Below are positions 16,157-25,193 of a DNA stretch of 64,000 nucleotides, in pieces (position 1 is the stretch's first letter; each line of letters starts with the position of its first letter). Origin of the DNA: Candidatus Gemmiger excrementigallinarum. GTDB taxonomy: Bacteria > Bacillota > Clostridia > Oscillospirales > Ruminococcaceae. The notes below the pieces were generated by a model. The model was given only the letters and a program-made list of their open reading frames with translations. It ran no database searches and had not been told where the DNA came from. The stretch spans positions 1 to 64,000 of the forward strand of contig DXBP01000029.1 in NCBI GenBank assembly GCA_019116445.1, given 5' to 3'. The translations under genes and the position numbers were made by a program.

Positions 16157-17731
16157 TCAGGCGCGATACTGCTCAGGCAGCTGATCGATGGTCTGCCATT
16201 TTTCCATGGCTTCTTCCAGTTTCATGCCGTTGGCAACCGCATCGTGGCGGCAGGCGTTGACGGCCTGGATCTCTTTCATCTTGTCGCCGGTGAGGCTGTA
16301 GCCCTTCATGGCGATTAGGGTGGCCGCCCAGGCGACCATGGGCACGACGCAGAACAGGATGATGACCACCCAGTTCATGCCGGGACGGAACGGATCGTCG
16401 CCGCCGGGCAGCGTGGTGGTAAAGCCGATGGCAGCCGCCGCCATGCCCACGATGGTGGAGCTGAGGGAGGAAACCAGCTTGTCGACCAGGCTGAACAGCG
16501 TACCGATGATGCCGGGCACGTACTTGCCGGAACGGTAGGTTTCATAGTCGGAGCAGTCGGCAACCATGGGGATGGGCATATCGGCGGTGGCGTAGTAGGC
16601 GCCGTAGCCGATGCCGAAGAAGAGGATGAAGAGGATGGTGTACAGGTTGATGGTCAGGTGGAAGCCGCCTTCCATGCTGTACAGCGCAAGGTTGAAGGCC
16701 GGGTTCTCGGGGTTCCAGAGCAGCAGCAGGACCAGCACGCCGATGTACATGACAAGGGCCACGGCCACATAGCGCATGAGGCTGGCCTTCTGGCCGTGCT
16801 TCTGGCTGGTGCGGATAGTCAGCACAAAGAAGGGAGCGCTGAACACATAGCCCAGGATCATCATGGGCAGGTAGAGAGCATCGTAGTTGCCCATCATGCC
16901 GCCATACAGCATGCAGAGCACCGCGGTGTTGGTGGCAATGGCCAGGGCCAGTTTGCAGCCGGCACCGGCCACCATCAGACGCTGCAGGGGCTGGTTGGCC
17001 TTGATCAGGGCGATGTACTCCTTGACCTTGACCTTCTGCTGGGTTTCGCCGCCGATGCCGAAGTACTCGGGGCGGTCCTTCTCCCAGATACCGATCATAG
17101 CGAGGATCGTCAACGCGAAGGAGATGATCATCGCCAGGGGGATCATGACGTTGAAGAAGTCCTGGGTGGTGTAGTCACCCACGTTGGCACGCAGGATGGG
17201 GGCCAGGAACTGGATGGCACCCATGCCCACCATACTGGCCACCAGGTTGAAGACGGTGAACAGCGGGCGCTGCTTGGGGTCATTGGTCAGAACGGTCTGG
17301 CCAGAACGGGTAACGGAAGTCTGGAAGGTGTAGCCGATAACGTAGATGGCGTAGAACAGCACGTACAGCACATAGCGCACCGGCATCATGGTCGTGGGCA
17401 CCAGCTGGGTGCAGAAGTACAGCAGGAAGCTGGACACGATCATAATGAGGTTGCCGGTCAGCATGAACGGACGGAATTTGCCGAACTTGCCGTTGGTCTT
17501 GTCGATAAGAGCGCCGATAATGGGGTCGGTCACAGCGTCGAACAAACGCATGACGGTGACCATCGTGCTGGCGAACACAAGCGCCAGGCCCAGCACGCCG
17601 CCGTAGTATGCGATGTAAGCCGAAGTCAGAATGTAATAGACGTTGGTAGCGCCGTTGTTAAACGGGAACAGCACCAGCTGGTACAGCTTGGCACGGTTCA
17701 GACCGGACGCTTTGGGGGTCTGTTCGCTCAT
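16157..17731 (-). CDS. GPH-family (MelB-like) sugar:cation symporter
   Basis: 524 residues with about twelve membrane helices. The sequence shows NGATNVYYILTSAYIAYYGGV, then DAVTDPIIGALIDKTNGKFGKFRPFML, the cytoplasmic loop signature of the glycoside-pentoside-hexuronide:cation symporter family. Later GYTFQTSVTRSGQTVLTNDP and the GKYVPG-containing loop also fit. The start at 17731 has AAAGGAG (17747-17741). It lies directly downstream, on the same strand, of GH3 and GH2 glycosidase genes, so it probably imports the oligosaccharide or glycoside those enzymes cleave. A terminator precedes it, so expression is likely lower than, or separate from, that of the GH3 gene. Confidence 0.9.
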   Translation of the reverse strand: MSEQTPKASGLNRAKLYQLVLFPFNNGATNVYYILTSAYIAYYGGVLGLALVFASTMVTVMRLFDAVTDPIIGALIDKTNGKFGKFRPFMLTGNLIMIVSSFLLYFCTQLVPTTMMPVRYVLYVLFYAIYVIGYTFQTSVTRSGQTVLTNDPKQRPLFTVFNLVASMVGMGAIQFLAPILRANVGDYTTQDFFNVMIPLAMIISFALTILAMIGIWEKDRPEYFGIGGETQQKVKVKEYIALIKANQPLQRLMVAGAGCKLALAIATNTAVLCMLYGGMMGNYDALYLPMMILGYVFSAPFFVLTIRTSQKHGQKASLMRYVAVALVMYIGVLVLLLLWNPENPAFNLALYSMEGGFHLTINLYTILFILFFGIGYGAYYATADMPIPMVADCSDYETYRSGKYVPGIIGTLFSLVDKLVSSLSSTIVGMAAAAIGFTTTLPGGDDPFRPGMNWVVIILFCVVPMVAWAATLIAMKGYSLTGDKMKEIQAVNACRHDAVANGMKLEEAMEKWQTIDQLPEQYRA

Positions 17732-17750
17732 GTGCGGATTCTCCTTTGCC

Positions 17751-17789
17751 AAAAAAGACGAGCCCCCGCCCCGTGATGGGCGGGGGCTC
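17751..17789 (-). terminator. Terminator between GH3 and symporter genes
   Basis: GAGCCCCCGCCC (17760-17771) pairs with GGGCGGGGGCTC (17778-17789). On the minus strand the stem is followed by GTC and six Ts (17756-17751). Confidence 0.85.
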
Positions 17790-17837
17790 AGGTGTTAATC
17801 AGTTTGCATGGGGTAGTTGGAAGAAAGAGCCTGCGGC

Positions 17838-20813
17838 TTATTCAGCCTTCATGGTCTTCTTCTTTTTGATCGCCTTGACCAGCATGACCACACACACGAC
17901 GGTCAGCACGGCGAGCACGCCGCACAGGGTCCAGGCAGCCAGCTGCCACCACGGAGTGATGACTTCCAGACGGTCCGCCGAAGACCAGCCGTTCATGGCG
18001 TTGGAGTTCACGACGGTGTACAGGATCTTGTGGGTAGCTTCCCGCATCTGGGTCACGATGTAAGCATCGTCCTCGTAGTTGGCCAGGATCTCGGTATGCA
18101 GCGGCGTGGGGCTGTCCCAGATCTCGGTGCCGGCGATCAGAGCGTCGCAGGAATCCATGTAGTGGCTGCCGCCGGAGTAGTCGGTGATGGACATACCGCG
18201 CATACCCAGCTCACCACGCAGGTAGTCGGTCTGCAGGTTCTCGTACTTGCCGCACCAGGTAGCGCCCCAGCGGTTGAAGCCGGACATGGTGCACCAGGCA
18301 CCGCCGTCCACAACAGCCTTGTCGGCCACTTCCAGGTAGATCTCACGGGCGGTCTGCTCGTTCAGCCAGGTGTTGACACCCATACGGCTGGACTCGGAGT
18401 CGTTCAGGGCGACGTGCTTCAGGTAGACGTACACGCCCATGGACTGGATGCCCTGCACCTCAGAGGCGCAGATTTCGCCGGCGATGAAGGGATCTTCGGA
18501 GTAGTACTCGAAGTTACGGCCGGAGTAAGCGGTGCGGTGCATATTGATGCCGGGGCCGTACAGGCCGGAGTAACCCATGGCCAGGCAGTCCTCGCCGATG
18601 CAGCGGCCCACTTCGTTGATGAGGTCGCGGTTGAAGGTGGCAGCCATGACGTCCTCAGAGGTGTAGCACATGGCGGAAGCGCCACCGGTCAGGGCAGCGG
18701 TCAGACCCTGGGGGCCGTTCTCGTCCTTGGTCGCGGTCTTGCCGATGGAAGCCGCAGCCTTGGTGTTGTGGAAGCCCTGGGTGATCATGAGGTTCATCTC
18801 ATCGAAGGTCATCTGATTCAGCAGGGATTCCCACTGGGGATCATCGTACTCAGCACCGATCATGCTGGCCAGGGTCAGGTCGCCTTCGGCGCCCAGAGTG
18901 GGCATCTCGACGCTGTCGGCCAGGCTGCCGTCGTAGTGGGTGTTCGCCAGGGCAGCGGCCAGGTCGTCGTTCATGGTGAAGTCAAAGGTGCCGGTGGGGT
19001 AGGTAGCGGTCCAGTCGGAGCGGCTCAGCCAGGTCACGCTGCCCGGAGAGTAGCTGACCTTGTTGGGGTCGGCGTCGTCGAACAGGTTGGTGATGGCGTT
19101 GCCGGTGGCTTCGCTGGTGGCATAGGTGGTGGTGTCGAGGGCGGCGTTGGTGTACTTGTAGGTCAGGGTCGCGTCGCCGGCGGCATCCATGCGGTTCTCG
19201 GTGGTTTCGGGGGTGTAGCCCTTGGCTGCGAGGATGTTGTTGGCAGCCTCGTGGGAGCCATCGGCCACGGTGAAGTAGTAGTCACCGGCATCCAGGATGT
19301 AGGTCTTGGCGCCGTTGGCATCGTAGGTGCGCAGTTCGCTCTTGTCCACCGTGATGGTGACATTCTCGGAAGCGCCGGGCTCCAGGATGGCGGTCTTCTC
19401 AAAGCCGCAGAGTTCCACGCTGGCCTTCTCGATGCCATTCTGCTTGTCGTAATCGGTGTAGGGGCTCTGGAAGTAGACCTGGACGGTCTTCTTGCCGGCC
19501 ACGGAACCGGTGTTGGTGACGGTCACGTTGATGGTGAAGGCGTCGGCATCCTCGGTCACGGCAAAGTTGGAGTAACCGAAGGTGGTGTAGCTGTCGCCGT
19601 AGCCGAAGGGATAGGCAACGGTGGTGCCGTAGCTGAAGTCACCCGCGTTGCCGGTGCCCATGACGTAGTCCTCGTAACGGGTTTCGGCATAACGGTAGCC
19701 CAGGTAGATGCCTTCCTGGTAAACAACGTAGTAACCCTGGTTACCGTTGTCCTTATCGTCGGCGGCAAAGCCATAGTCGGCGTTGTTGGAGTAGGGACGG
19801 GAGTAGAAGTTGGTCACAGCGGGGTTGGCCAGGTTGTCGTACCAGAAGGTATCCACCAGGCTGCCGGAGGGGTTGACCGCACCGGCCAGCAGCATGCCCA
19901 CGCCGTTGGCGCCGGTCTGGCCCACGTCACCGATCCACAGGCAGGAGTCGATGCCGTAGTCCACGCCGCAGATCTCGGGGTTCAGGAAGTCCAGTTCCAG
20001 CGCGTTGGAGGTGTTGAGCAGCACAACGATGCTCTTGAAGGTGCCGGCATCCTTGAGGGCCTTCAGGCCGGCCAGCAGGTCCTTCTCCTCCTGGGAGAGT
20101 TCCAGATAGTTGGTGTCGCCGGTCCATTCCACACCGGAGCCGTTGTCACCGCTGGGCAGGTCGGCGCCCTCGCCGCCGGAGCGGGAGAACACCACGATGG
20201 CCGCGTCGCCGTACTCCGCAAAGCTGGAGGCGTTGGCGCTCTCGACCTCGGACCAGGGTGCCTCGTTGACGCCGTACTGGCTGTTGGCACCCAGCGCATC
20301 AGAGATGGCGTCGGGGGTCACGCGGCTGTACTTGGAGGCAATGTCCTCGGATCTGTACCAGTCCCACAGGGTCTGGTTGACGGTGATGCCCTGGGCTTCC
20401 AGCGCATCCTTCAGCGTGGGAGCGGAGGAGGTATCCACCGCACCGGAACCGGTGCCGCCGTACATCAGGTCAACGGAGCCGCGCGCGAACAGGCTGACCT
20501 TGGCGCCGGATGCCAGAGGCAGCGCGGCGTTTTCGTTTTTGAGGAGTGCTGCACCTTCGGACTCGACGGTGGCGCAGAGTTCATCCTCGTAGGACTCGCG
20601 CTCTTCGTCAGAAGCGAAGGAGCTGGTGAAGTAGTTGGTGTCTTCTTCGGTTTCGCCCTTGATAATGCGGTAGGTGCTTGCATTGGTGGCAACGTTGATG
20701 GTGGTTTCGTACATGGGGGCCACCACAAAAGTAGCCACCATTGCGGCCGCCGTCAGAACGGCGCTGACCGCCGTCAAGCCGGACCACAATGCAACTTTGG
20801 ATTTCTTTTGCAT
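17838..20813 (-). CDS. Membrane-tethered GH3 beta-glycosidase with inverted domain order
   Basis: 991 residues. An N-terminal membrane helix (VALWSGLTAVSAVLTAAAMVATFVV) is followed by the GH3 C-terminal-type sandwich domain (ALLKNENAALPL, about residue 90). A fibronectin-III-like domain comes next (about 400-530: INVTVTNTGSVAGKKTVQVYF). The catalytic barrel is last (about 650-930), with KHVALND and the nucleophile motif SITDYSGG, Asp near residue 878. A second membrane helix (WQLAAWTLCGVLAVLTVVCVVMLV) and a Lys-rich tail end the protein. Inverted GH3 order is known in Ruminococcus and Butyrivibrio beta-glucosidases. The two terminal helices suggest a periplasm-facing enzyme tethered at both ends. 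The ATG follows a GAGAGGA site. It sits in one leftward array with GH2 and the GPH symporter. Confidence 0.9.
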   Translation of the reverse strand: MQKKSKVALWSGLTAVSAVLTAAAMVATFVVAPMYETTINVATNASTYRIIKGETEEDTNYFTSSFASDEERESYEDELCATVESEGAALLKNENAALPLASGAKVSLFARGSVDLMYGGTGSGAVDTSSAPTLKDALEAQGITVNQTLWDWYRSEDIASKYSRVTPDAISDALGANSQYGVNEAPWSEVESANASSFAEYGDAAIVVFSRSGGEGADLPSGDNGSGVEWTGDTNYLELSQEEKDLLAGLKALKDAGTFKSIVVLLNTSNALELDFLNPEICGVDYGIDSCLWIGDVGQTGANGVGMLLAGAVNPSGSLVDTFWYDNLANPAVTNFYSRPYSNNADYGFAADDKDNGNQGYYVVYQEGIYLGYRYAETRYEDYVMGTGNAGDFSYGTTVAYPFGYGDSYTTFGYSNFAVTEDADAFTINVTVTNTGSVAGKKTVQVYFQSPYTDYDKQNGIEKASVELCGFEKTAILEPGASENVTITVDKSELRTYDANGAKTYILDAGDYYFTVADGSHEAANNILAAKGYTPETTENRMDAAGDATLTYKYTNAALDTTTYATSEATGNAITNLFDDADPNKVSYSPGSVTWLSRSDWTATYPTGTFDFTMNDDLAAALANTHYDGSLADSVEMPTLGAEGDLTLASMIGAEYDDPQWESLLNQMTFDEMNLMITQGFHNTKAAASIGKTATKDENGPQGLTAALTGGASAMCYTSEDVMAATFNRDLINEVGRCIGEDCLAMGYSGLYGPGINMHRTAYSGRNFEYYSEDPFIAGEICASEVQGIQSMGVYVYLKHVALNDSESSRMGVNTWLNEQTAREIYLEVADKAVVDGGAWCTMSGFNRWGATWCGKYENLQTDYLRGELGMRGMSITDYSGGSHYMDSCDALIAGTEIWDSPTPLHTEILANYEDDAYIVTQMREATHKILYTVVNSNAMNGWSSADRLEVITPWWQLAAWTLCGVLAVLTVVCVVMLVKAIKKKKTMKAE

Positions 20814-20967
20814 GTTGTTTTCCTCTCTTCCGTTTATCTTGGACCGGTCCCCTGTTCCGCGCGGCGGCCGGCTGCGCGCGTTGCACAGCCGCCACGGGTT
20901 CGCCGGGGGCCCGCCCTGTCAACCACCCTGCCTGCCGGCAGGGGATAACCTTGGTAGGGGGTGCGCC

Positions 20968-22887
20968 TTATACCCAGTTGGCGCTGTTGGAGCTGGCCCG
21001 GCTGAGTTTGTACGCCGGGTTGGGGGTATCCACATGGCGGAACGTCGCCTCGTCGATGCGGTCACCCGCCACAGCCTTTACATGGACTTCGCCGGACAGG
21101 GGCAGACGGAAGGTGAACACGTGCTCGCCGGTCTGCTCACCGATCTTCTGACCGTCGGCATAGAGCGCCACGGTGCTCTGGTTGGAGTAGACCTTCACTT
21201 CGATCTCGCTCTCGGTGCGGTCCACGAACCGCTTGGAGCAGATATGCACGAAGGGATCGCTGCTCCACCAGGCCTTATAAATATAGAAGCTGTCCTTCTT
21301 GGTCTTGCGGTCAAAGGTGACCAGGCCCTTGTGGTTCATGCCGGGTTCGCCGCCCTGATCCCGGGCGTCGGCGGCAAAGTCGAACATATTCCAGACGTGG
21401 GTAGCCCACAGCCAGGGATGACGGGCAAAGCAGTTGAGCATATACTCGTGGTACACCGCCTGGTATTCCTCGGTGTGGTCACCGCGGCGGGGCTTGGAGC
21501 TGTGCAGGTTGGGCATACCCTCGGCACCGTACTCCGAGAAGCCCAGCGGGCGGTGGGGGTAGACGGTGTGGAAGAAGTCCATCCACAGATCGTTGAGGAA
21601 GAGGCCCGGCACATACCAGCCCAGGTACAGGTTCCAGCTGACCAGGTCGGTGATGTGGGCCACCCGGTTGAAGGGGCCGCACATGGCGTAGCAGGCCAGG
21701 GTGGTCAGGCGGGTCTTGTCCATCTCGTGGCAAAGGTCATTCAGGACGCGGTGGTTGTCCAGCATATCCTTCTTGTCCTTGGTGGAGATGGTGATCTCGT
21801 TGGAAACGCCCCAGCAGACGATGGAAGCGTGGTTGTAGTTCTGCACGATCAGCTCTTTCATCTGGCTGATGGTGTTCTGGCGGCCGCCCGGCATGTGCTC
21901 CGAGATGTAGGGGATCTCGGCCCAGACGACCATGCCGTTCTCATCGCAGAGATCATAGAAATACTGGTCGTGCTGGTAGTGGGCCAGACGGATGGTGTTG
22001 GCGCCCAGTTCCTTGATGAGCTCCATATCCTCGTCGTGCATGGCGCGGGTGATGGCGTTGCCCAGGGCCTTGCGGTCCTGATGGCGGGATACGCCGTGGA
22101 GCGGGTAGGGCTTGCCGTTGAGGAAGAAGCCCTTGGACGCATCCACCGAGAAGCTGCGCACGCCGAAGCGCTGGCGCACTTCGTCCACGGCGCTGCCGCC
22201 GTTCATCATACGGACGACGCAGGTGTACAGGTAGGGGTCCCGCACGCCGTCCCACAGGTGGGCGTTTTCGATCTTGAGGTCGGCGTCCAGGCCCTGGCCC
22301 TTGGCCACCACGGTGCCGTCGGCAGCCTGGAGTTCGATCTCGATGTCGCCTTCCCCTTCCACCCAGGTCTTGACGTTGACCGAGGCATCGGCGCCCTGGA
22401 CGGTGGGGGTGATCTGCACGCCGCAGCCGCCCAGATAGCCCAGGGCGATGTGGTTGCGGTTGACCACGATGAGGCTTACATCCCGGTAGATGCCGCCGTA
22501 GAAGGTGAAGTCGGCCTTCTGGGGATAGACGGAATCGTTGCGGCTGTTGTCCACCGCCACGGTGAGGGTGTTGTTTTCCGCCAGGATGCCGGTGATGTCG
22601 GCCCGGAAGGTGGAGTAGCCGCCGTCATGGTGCAGGATCTTCTGCCCGTTGACCGTCACATCTGCCGTAGAGTTGACACCCTCGAACTGCAGCCAGACCT
22701 GCTGGGTCGCGGCGTCGAAATCCGGTGCCGCGAACTGCGTCTGGTAGGTGCAGGTGCCGCGCCAGTAATCGTTGCCGCCGTCCTGGCCGTCGAGGTTATT
22801 CCAGGTGTGGGGCAGCTCCACCGCGACGGTGCTGCCGTCGGGACCGGTGAACTGCCAGTTCTTCATCAGCTTGGTGTAGGTGCGCAT
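20968..22887 (-). CDS. GH2 beta-galactosidase/beta-glucuronidase family enzyme
   Basis: 639 residues with the GH2 order: sugar-binding jelly roll (LPHTWNNLDGQDGGNDYWRGTCTY), immunoglobulin-like domain, then TIM barrel. The acid/base motif is SNEITIS and the nucleophile motif is GFSEYGAEG, both intact. No signal peptide, so it is cytoplasmic and acts on imported substrate. Length and the VWNMFDFAADARDQGG segment fit compact Firmicute beta-galactosidases; glucuronidase activity cannot be excluded. The start at 22887 is set by GGAGGTGG (22898-22891). It is the first gene of the GH2-GH3-symporter array, behind a promoter region full of small palindromes. Confidence 0.9.
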   Translation of the reverse strand: MRTYTKLMKNWQFTGPDGSTVAVELPHTWNNLDGQDGGNDYWRGTCTYQTQFAAPDFDAATQQVWLQFEGVNSTADVTVNGQKILHHDGGYSTFRADITGILAENNTLTVAVDNSRNDSVYPQKADFTFYGGIYRDVSLIVVNRNHIALGYLGGCGVQITPTVQGADASVNVKTWVEGEGDIEIELQAADGTVVAKGQGLDADLKIENAHLWDGVRDPYLYTCVVRMMNGGSAVDEVRQRFGVRSFSVDASKGFFLNGKPYPLHGVSRHQDRKALGNAITRAMHDEDMELIKELGANTIRLAHYQHDQYFYDLCDENGMVVWAEIPYISEHMPGGRQNTISQMKELIVQNYNHASIVCWGVSNEITISTKDKKDMLDNHRVLNDLCHEMDKTRLTTLACYAMCGPFNRVAHITDLVSWNLYLGWYVPGLFLNDLWMDFFHTVYPHRPLGFSEYGAEGMPNLHSSKPRRGDHTEEYQAVYHEYMLNCFARHPWLWATHVWNMFDFAADARDQGGEPGMNHKGLVTFDRKTKKDSFYIYKAWWSSDPFVHICSKRFVDRTESEIEVKVYSNQSTVALYADGQKIGEQTGEHVFTFRLPLSGEVHVKAVAGDRIDEATFRHVDTPNPAYKLSRASSNSANWV

Positions 22888-22911
22888 AACCCACCTCCAT
22901 TTGTAAAATTT

Positions 22912-22969
22912 TTGCAAACGTTGTTAATTGTATGGTACCGTATGCACAAAAATTGTGCAACCGGTTTGC
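22912..22969 (-). promoter_or_regulatory. Palindrome-rich control region of the GH2 gene
   Basis: Three symmetric elements lie within 58 bp: TTGCAAACGTTGTTAA (22912-22927, close to LacI-family/cre half-sites), GCACAA-AAA-TTGTGC (22944-22958, perfect) and GCAACCGGTTTGC (22957-22969, core AACCGGTT). A minus-strand TACAAT (22932-22927) could be the -10; the -35 is weak. The layout suggests binding by a LacI/GalR-type regulator that is not encoded in this window. Confidence 0.5.
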
Positions 22970-23011
22970 GAAAATTGGTAGCTTTACGTGAATAAGTGGT
23001 TATTTCCCATC

Positions 23012-23066
23012 AAAAAAGAGCGCCCGTACTTTGTGTAACTTGCACAAAGTAATAGCGCTCTTTTTT
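23012..23066. terminator. Large bidirectional terminator
   Basis: AAAAAAGAGCGC (23012-23023) pairs with GCGCTCTTTTTT (23055-23066). An inner stem TACTTTGTG/CACAAAGTA extends it. It ends the leftward histidine kinase operon and isolates the GH2 promoter. Confidence 0.9.
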
Positions 23067-24318
23067 ACGATTCTTCCCGCAGCGGGACCAGAACTTTGAG
23101 GGAGGAGAAACCTTCCCGCGTTTCCGCCGTAACGGTGCCGCTGTATTTTTGCACGATTTGCCGCACGACCTTGAATTCGTATCGTCCGGGGCGGGTACCG
23201 GACCCCGCCGGTTCCTCGGGCCCTACCAGGTTCAGCACCGCGAACCCCTGCCGGGCATACAGCAGCAGGTCGATCATGGCGTGGTCGGGGGAGGATTGAT
23301 GGGACGCCGCCTCGATGACCGGGTCCAGGGCGTTGGCAAACAGGGCGTAAAGGTCGCCCGGTTCCATAAAGGCCAGGCAGCGGCCGTCCGCCACGCAGTT
23401 GAGCCGGATGCCGTGGGATTCGCACAGCAGGCTCTTTTCGGTCAGGGCCACGTCCAGCACCTCGTTGCCGGTATGCACATCGGCATCATAGAGCCGGGCG
23501 GCCTGTTCGGCTTCGTCCAGGCTCTTTCGCGTGCTGGCGTCGGGGTTCAGGCGGCGCAGGTCGGCGATCTGCACCTTCAGCTCATGGCATTTGCGGTTGA
23601 TGATCTGCACGTTCTGCCGCGCCACCCGGTATTGCTGGCGCTGCCGGTCATACAAAAGGTTCAGGGCTTCCATCTCCTTCTGCATGGCGGACTTTTTGAA
23701 CAGTTCGGTCTGCAGATACAGCAGCGTCAGGCAGTAGAGCTGGGTCAGTACCGCCGGAGCGGCCAGCTGGTTGCTCCAGTCCCGGGGCATCCCCCAGATG
23801 CTTTGCAGCGACAGAAACTGGAACCAGAACATCCCGCCCAGCAGCACGGCGCTGAGCATCTGCCGCGGGCCGATGCGGTAAGCGCCGTCCTCCGGCATAC
23901 CCCGGCCGATGGTGGCATAGATCAGCACACAGCAGGCGGCAAAAAACACCAGCTGCATGGCCCAGAAAGGCGCCGTATCCGGCGCAGCCAGCCCCCAACC
24001 GGCACGGCCCAGCAGGGAGGAGAGGAACAGCCACAGTTCATAAATCACATCCGCCGTGAGCAAAATCCAGATGGAACAGTACAGGCTGGCGGTCCAGCTG
24101 AGTTCCACACAGAAACGGGCGGCCGCCACACCCCACAACAGGCCCGCTATGCTGCTGACCAGAAAATACCGGAACCCCTGCAGCCCCCAGGAAAGGGCCA
24201 GCATGGGCACCAGGGCCACGGCCAGGCAAAGCAGCACCCGCTGCCAGAAGTGCGGGCGGCGGCGCAGGGGCAGGAACAGGGCCAGGGAGGCGCCGCCCAG
24301 CAGCAGGAACAGCGTCAT
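23065..24318 (-). CDS. GHKL-type sensor histidine kinase
   Basis: 417 residues. About six membrane helices occupy residues 1-200. A coiled-coil linker follows (KKSAMQKEMEALNLLYDRQRQQY), then a region resembling the AgrC/LytS phospho-acceptor part (NRKCHELKVQIADLRRLN, candidate His). The C-terminal GHKL ATPase domain has an N-box-like LYALFANALDPVIEA. It lacks a classical CA G2 box, ending EFKVVRQIVQKYSGTVTAETREGFSSLKVLVPL. It overlaps the LytTR regulator gene by 4 bp. Such pairs sense peptides or cell-surface cues. The start is the ATG within the overlap. It lies downstream of the regulator in the operon. Confidence 0.88.
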   Translation of the reverse strand: MTLFLLLGGASLALFLPLRRRPHFWQRVLLCLAVALVPMLALSWGLQGFRYFLVSSIAGLLWGVAAARFCVELSWTASLYCSIWILLTADVIYELWLFLSSLLGRAGWGLAAPDTAPFWAMQLVFFAACCVLIYATIGRGMPEDGAYRIGPRQMLSAVLLGGMFWFQFLSLQSIWGMPRDWSNQLAAPAVLTQLYCLTLLYLQTELFKKSAMQKEMEALNLLYDRQRQQYRVARQNVQIINRKCHELKVQIADLRRLNPDASTRKSLDEAEQAARLYDADVHTGNEVLDVALTEKSLLCESHGIRLNCVADGRCLAFMEPGDLYALFANALDPVIEAASHQSSPDHAMIDLLLYARQGFAVLNLVGPEEPAGSGTRPGRYEFKVVRQIVQKYSGTVTAETREGFSSLKVLVPLREES

Positions 24319-25019
24319 AGCAGCGCACCCCCGACGTATGCCGCCACCGCGCTCATAAACGCCGTGCGCTGGCGGCGGCTGATGGCCAGGCGGTCCTGCC
24401 CCACCAGGACAAAGTCATCCTGCACCGATTTGATGTGCCGCAGATTGACCAGATAGCACTGGTTGCAGCGCACAAAATGATAGGACACCAGCTGCTTTTC
24501 GGCACTTTGCATACTGGCGCGCACCGGCAGCACTTCCTCCGCCGTATGATAATACAGCATACGGTTGTGGGTTTCGAGATAGAGAATATCGTCGGTGTTC
24601 AGCACCCGCAGCGCGCCCCCGGTCTGAATGGGGATCTGGGCGCTGCCCCGGCGCTTGACCCGGTGGATGGCCCGTTCCAGCTTGACCTTGAACTGATAGT
24701 AGTTCACCGGTTTGAGCACAAAGTCCAGGGCATCCACCTCATAGCCGCGGATGGCATACTGGGCCATGTTGGTCACAAAAACCAGCACCACATCCTGGTC
24801 CACGGCCCGGATGTGTTCCGCCGTGACCAGGCCCCCCTGCCGGGGCATCTCGATATCCATGAAGAGGATGTCAAACCCGCCGGGATAGGGCGTGATGGCC
24901 GCCCCGTCCACAAAGGTCTGCACTTCCAGCGCGGTCCCGCTTTCGGCCGCGTACTCTTCCACAAACCCGCAAAGCTGTGCCCGTACGTCGGCATTGTCTT
25001 CCACGATTGCGATCCGCAT
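24315..25019 (-). CDS. LytTR-family response regulator
   Basis: 234 residues: a receiver domain with acidic pocket (IVEDN), phospho-acceptor in LFMDIEMPRQGG (about Asp53) and FVLKPVNYYQF with the conserved Lys. A LytTR DNA-binding domain follows (about 130-230: ILYLETHNRMLYYHT... FVRCNQCYLVNLRHIKSV). It would bind paired direct repeats upstream of its targets. The AAAGGAG site precedes the ATG at 25019. The pair sits just upstream of the GH2/GH3 array, separated by a terminator, so a regulatory link is possible but not shown. Confidence 0.92.
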   Translation of the reverse strand: MRIAIVEDNADVRAQLCGFVEEYAAESGTALEVQTFVDGAAITPYPGGFDILFMDIEMPRQGGLVTAEHIRAVDQDVVLVFVTNMAQYAIRGYEVDALDFVLKPVNYYQFKVKLERAIHRVKRRGSAQIPIQTGGALRVLNTDDILYLETHNRMLYYHTAEEVLPVRASMQSAEKQLVSYHFVRCNQCYLVNLRHIKSVQDDFVLVGQDRLAISRRQRTAFMSAVAAYVGGALL

Positions 25020-25088
25020 GGGCTTACTCCTTTACGTTTTTCTGTCGGGCAGCGGCCCTGCGGCCCGCGCCTGCCCCATTTTCCTTTT

Positions 25089-25117
25089 ATTATAAAAGAG
25101 AGCGGGCGCAAAATCAA
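25089..25117 (-). promoter_or_regulatory. Promoter of the LytTR/GHKL operon
   Basis: Minus-strand TTGATT (25117-25112), a 17-bp spacer and TATAAT (25094-25089) make a near-consensus promoter. Confidence 0.75.
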
Positions 25118-25154
25118 GCCGAATCCTTCTACTTCCCGCCGGGGTCCGGGCCGC

Positions 25155-25186
25155 AAAAAGCCCCGGTGCCAAACCGGTACCGGGGC
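25155..25186 (-). terminator. Terminator of the MalY-type gene
   Basis: GCCCCGGTACC (25186-25176) pairs with GGCACCGGGGC (25170-25160) on the minus strand, then five Ts. Confidence 0.85.
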
Positions 25187-25193
25187 GCGGGAT

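Noticed and set aside
17817-20948. 1043-codon open frame opposite the GH3 gene
   Set aside because: Antisense shadow: Val/Gly/His-rich with no domain, while the minus strand encodes an intact glycoside hydrolase.
23000-23425. 141-codon frame at the end of the histidine kinase gene
   Set aside because: It overlaps the kinase in another frame and crosses the large terminator hairpin.
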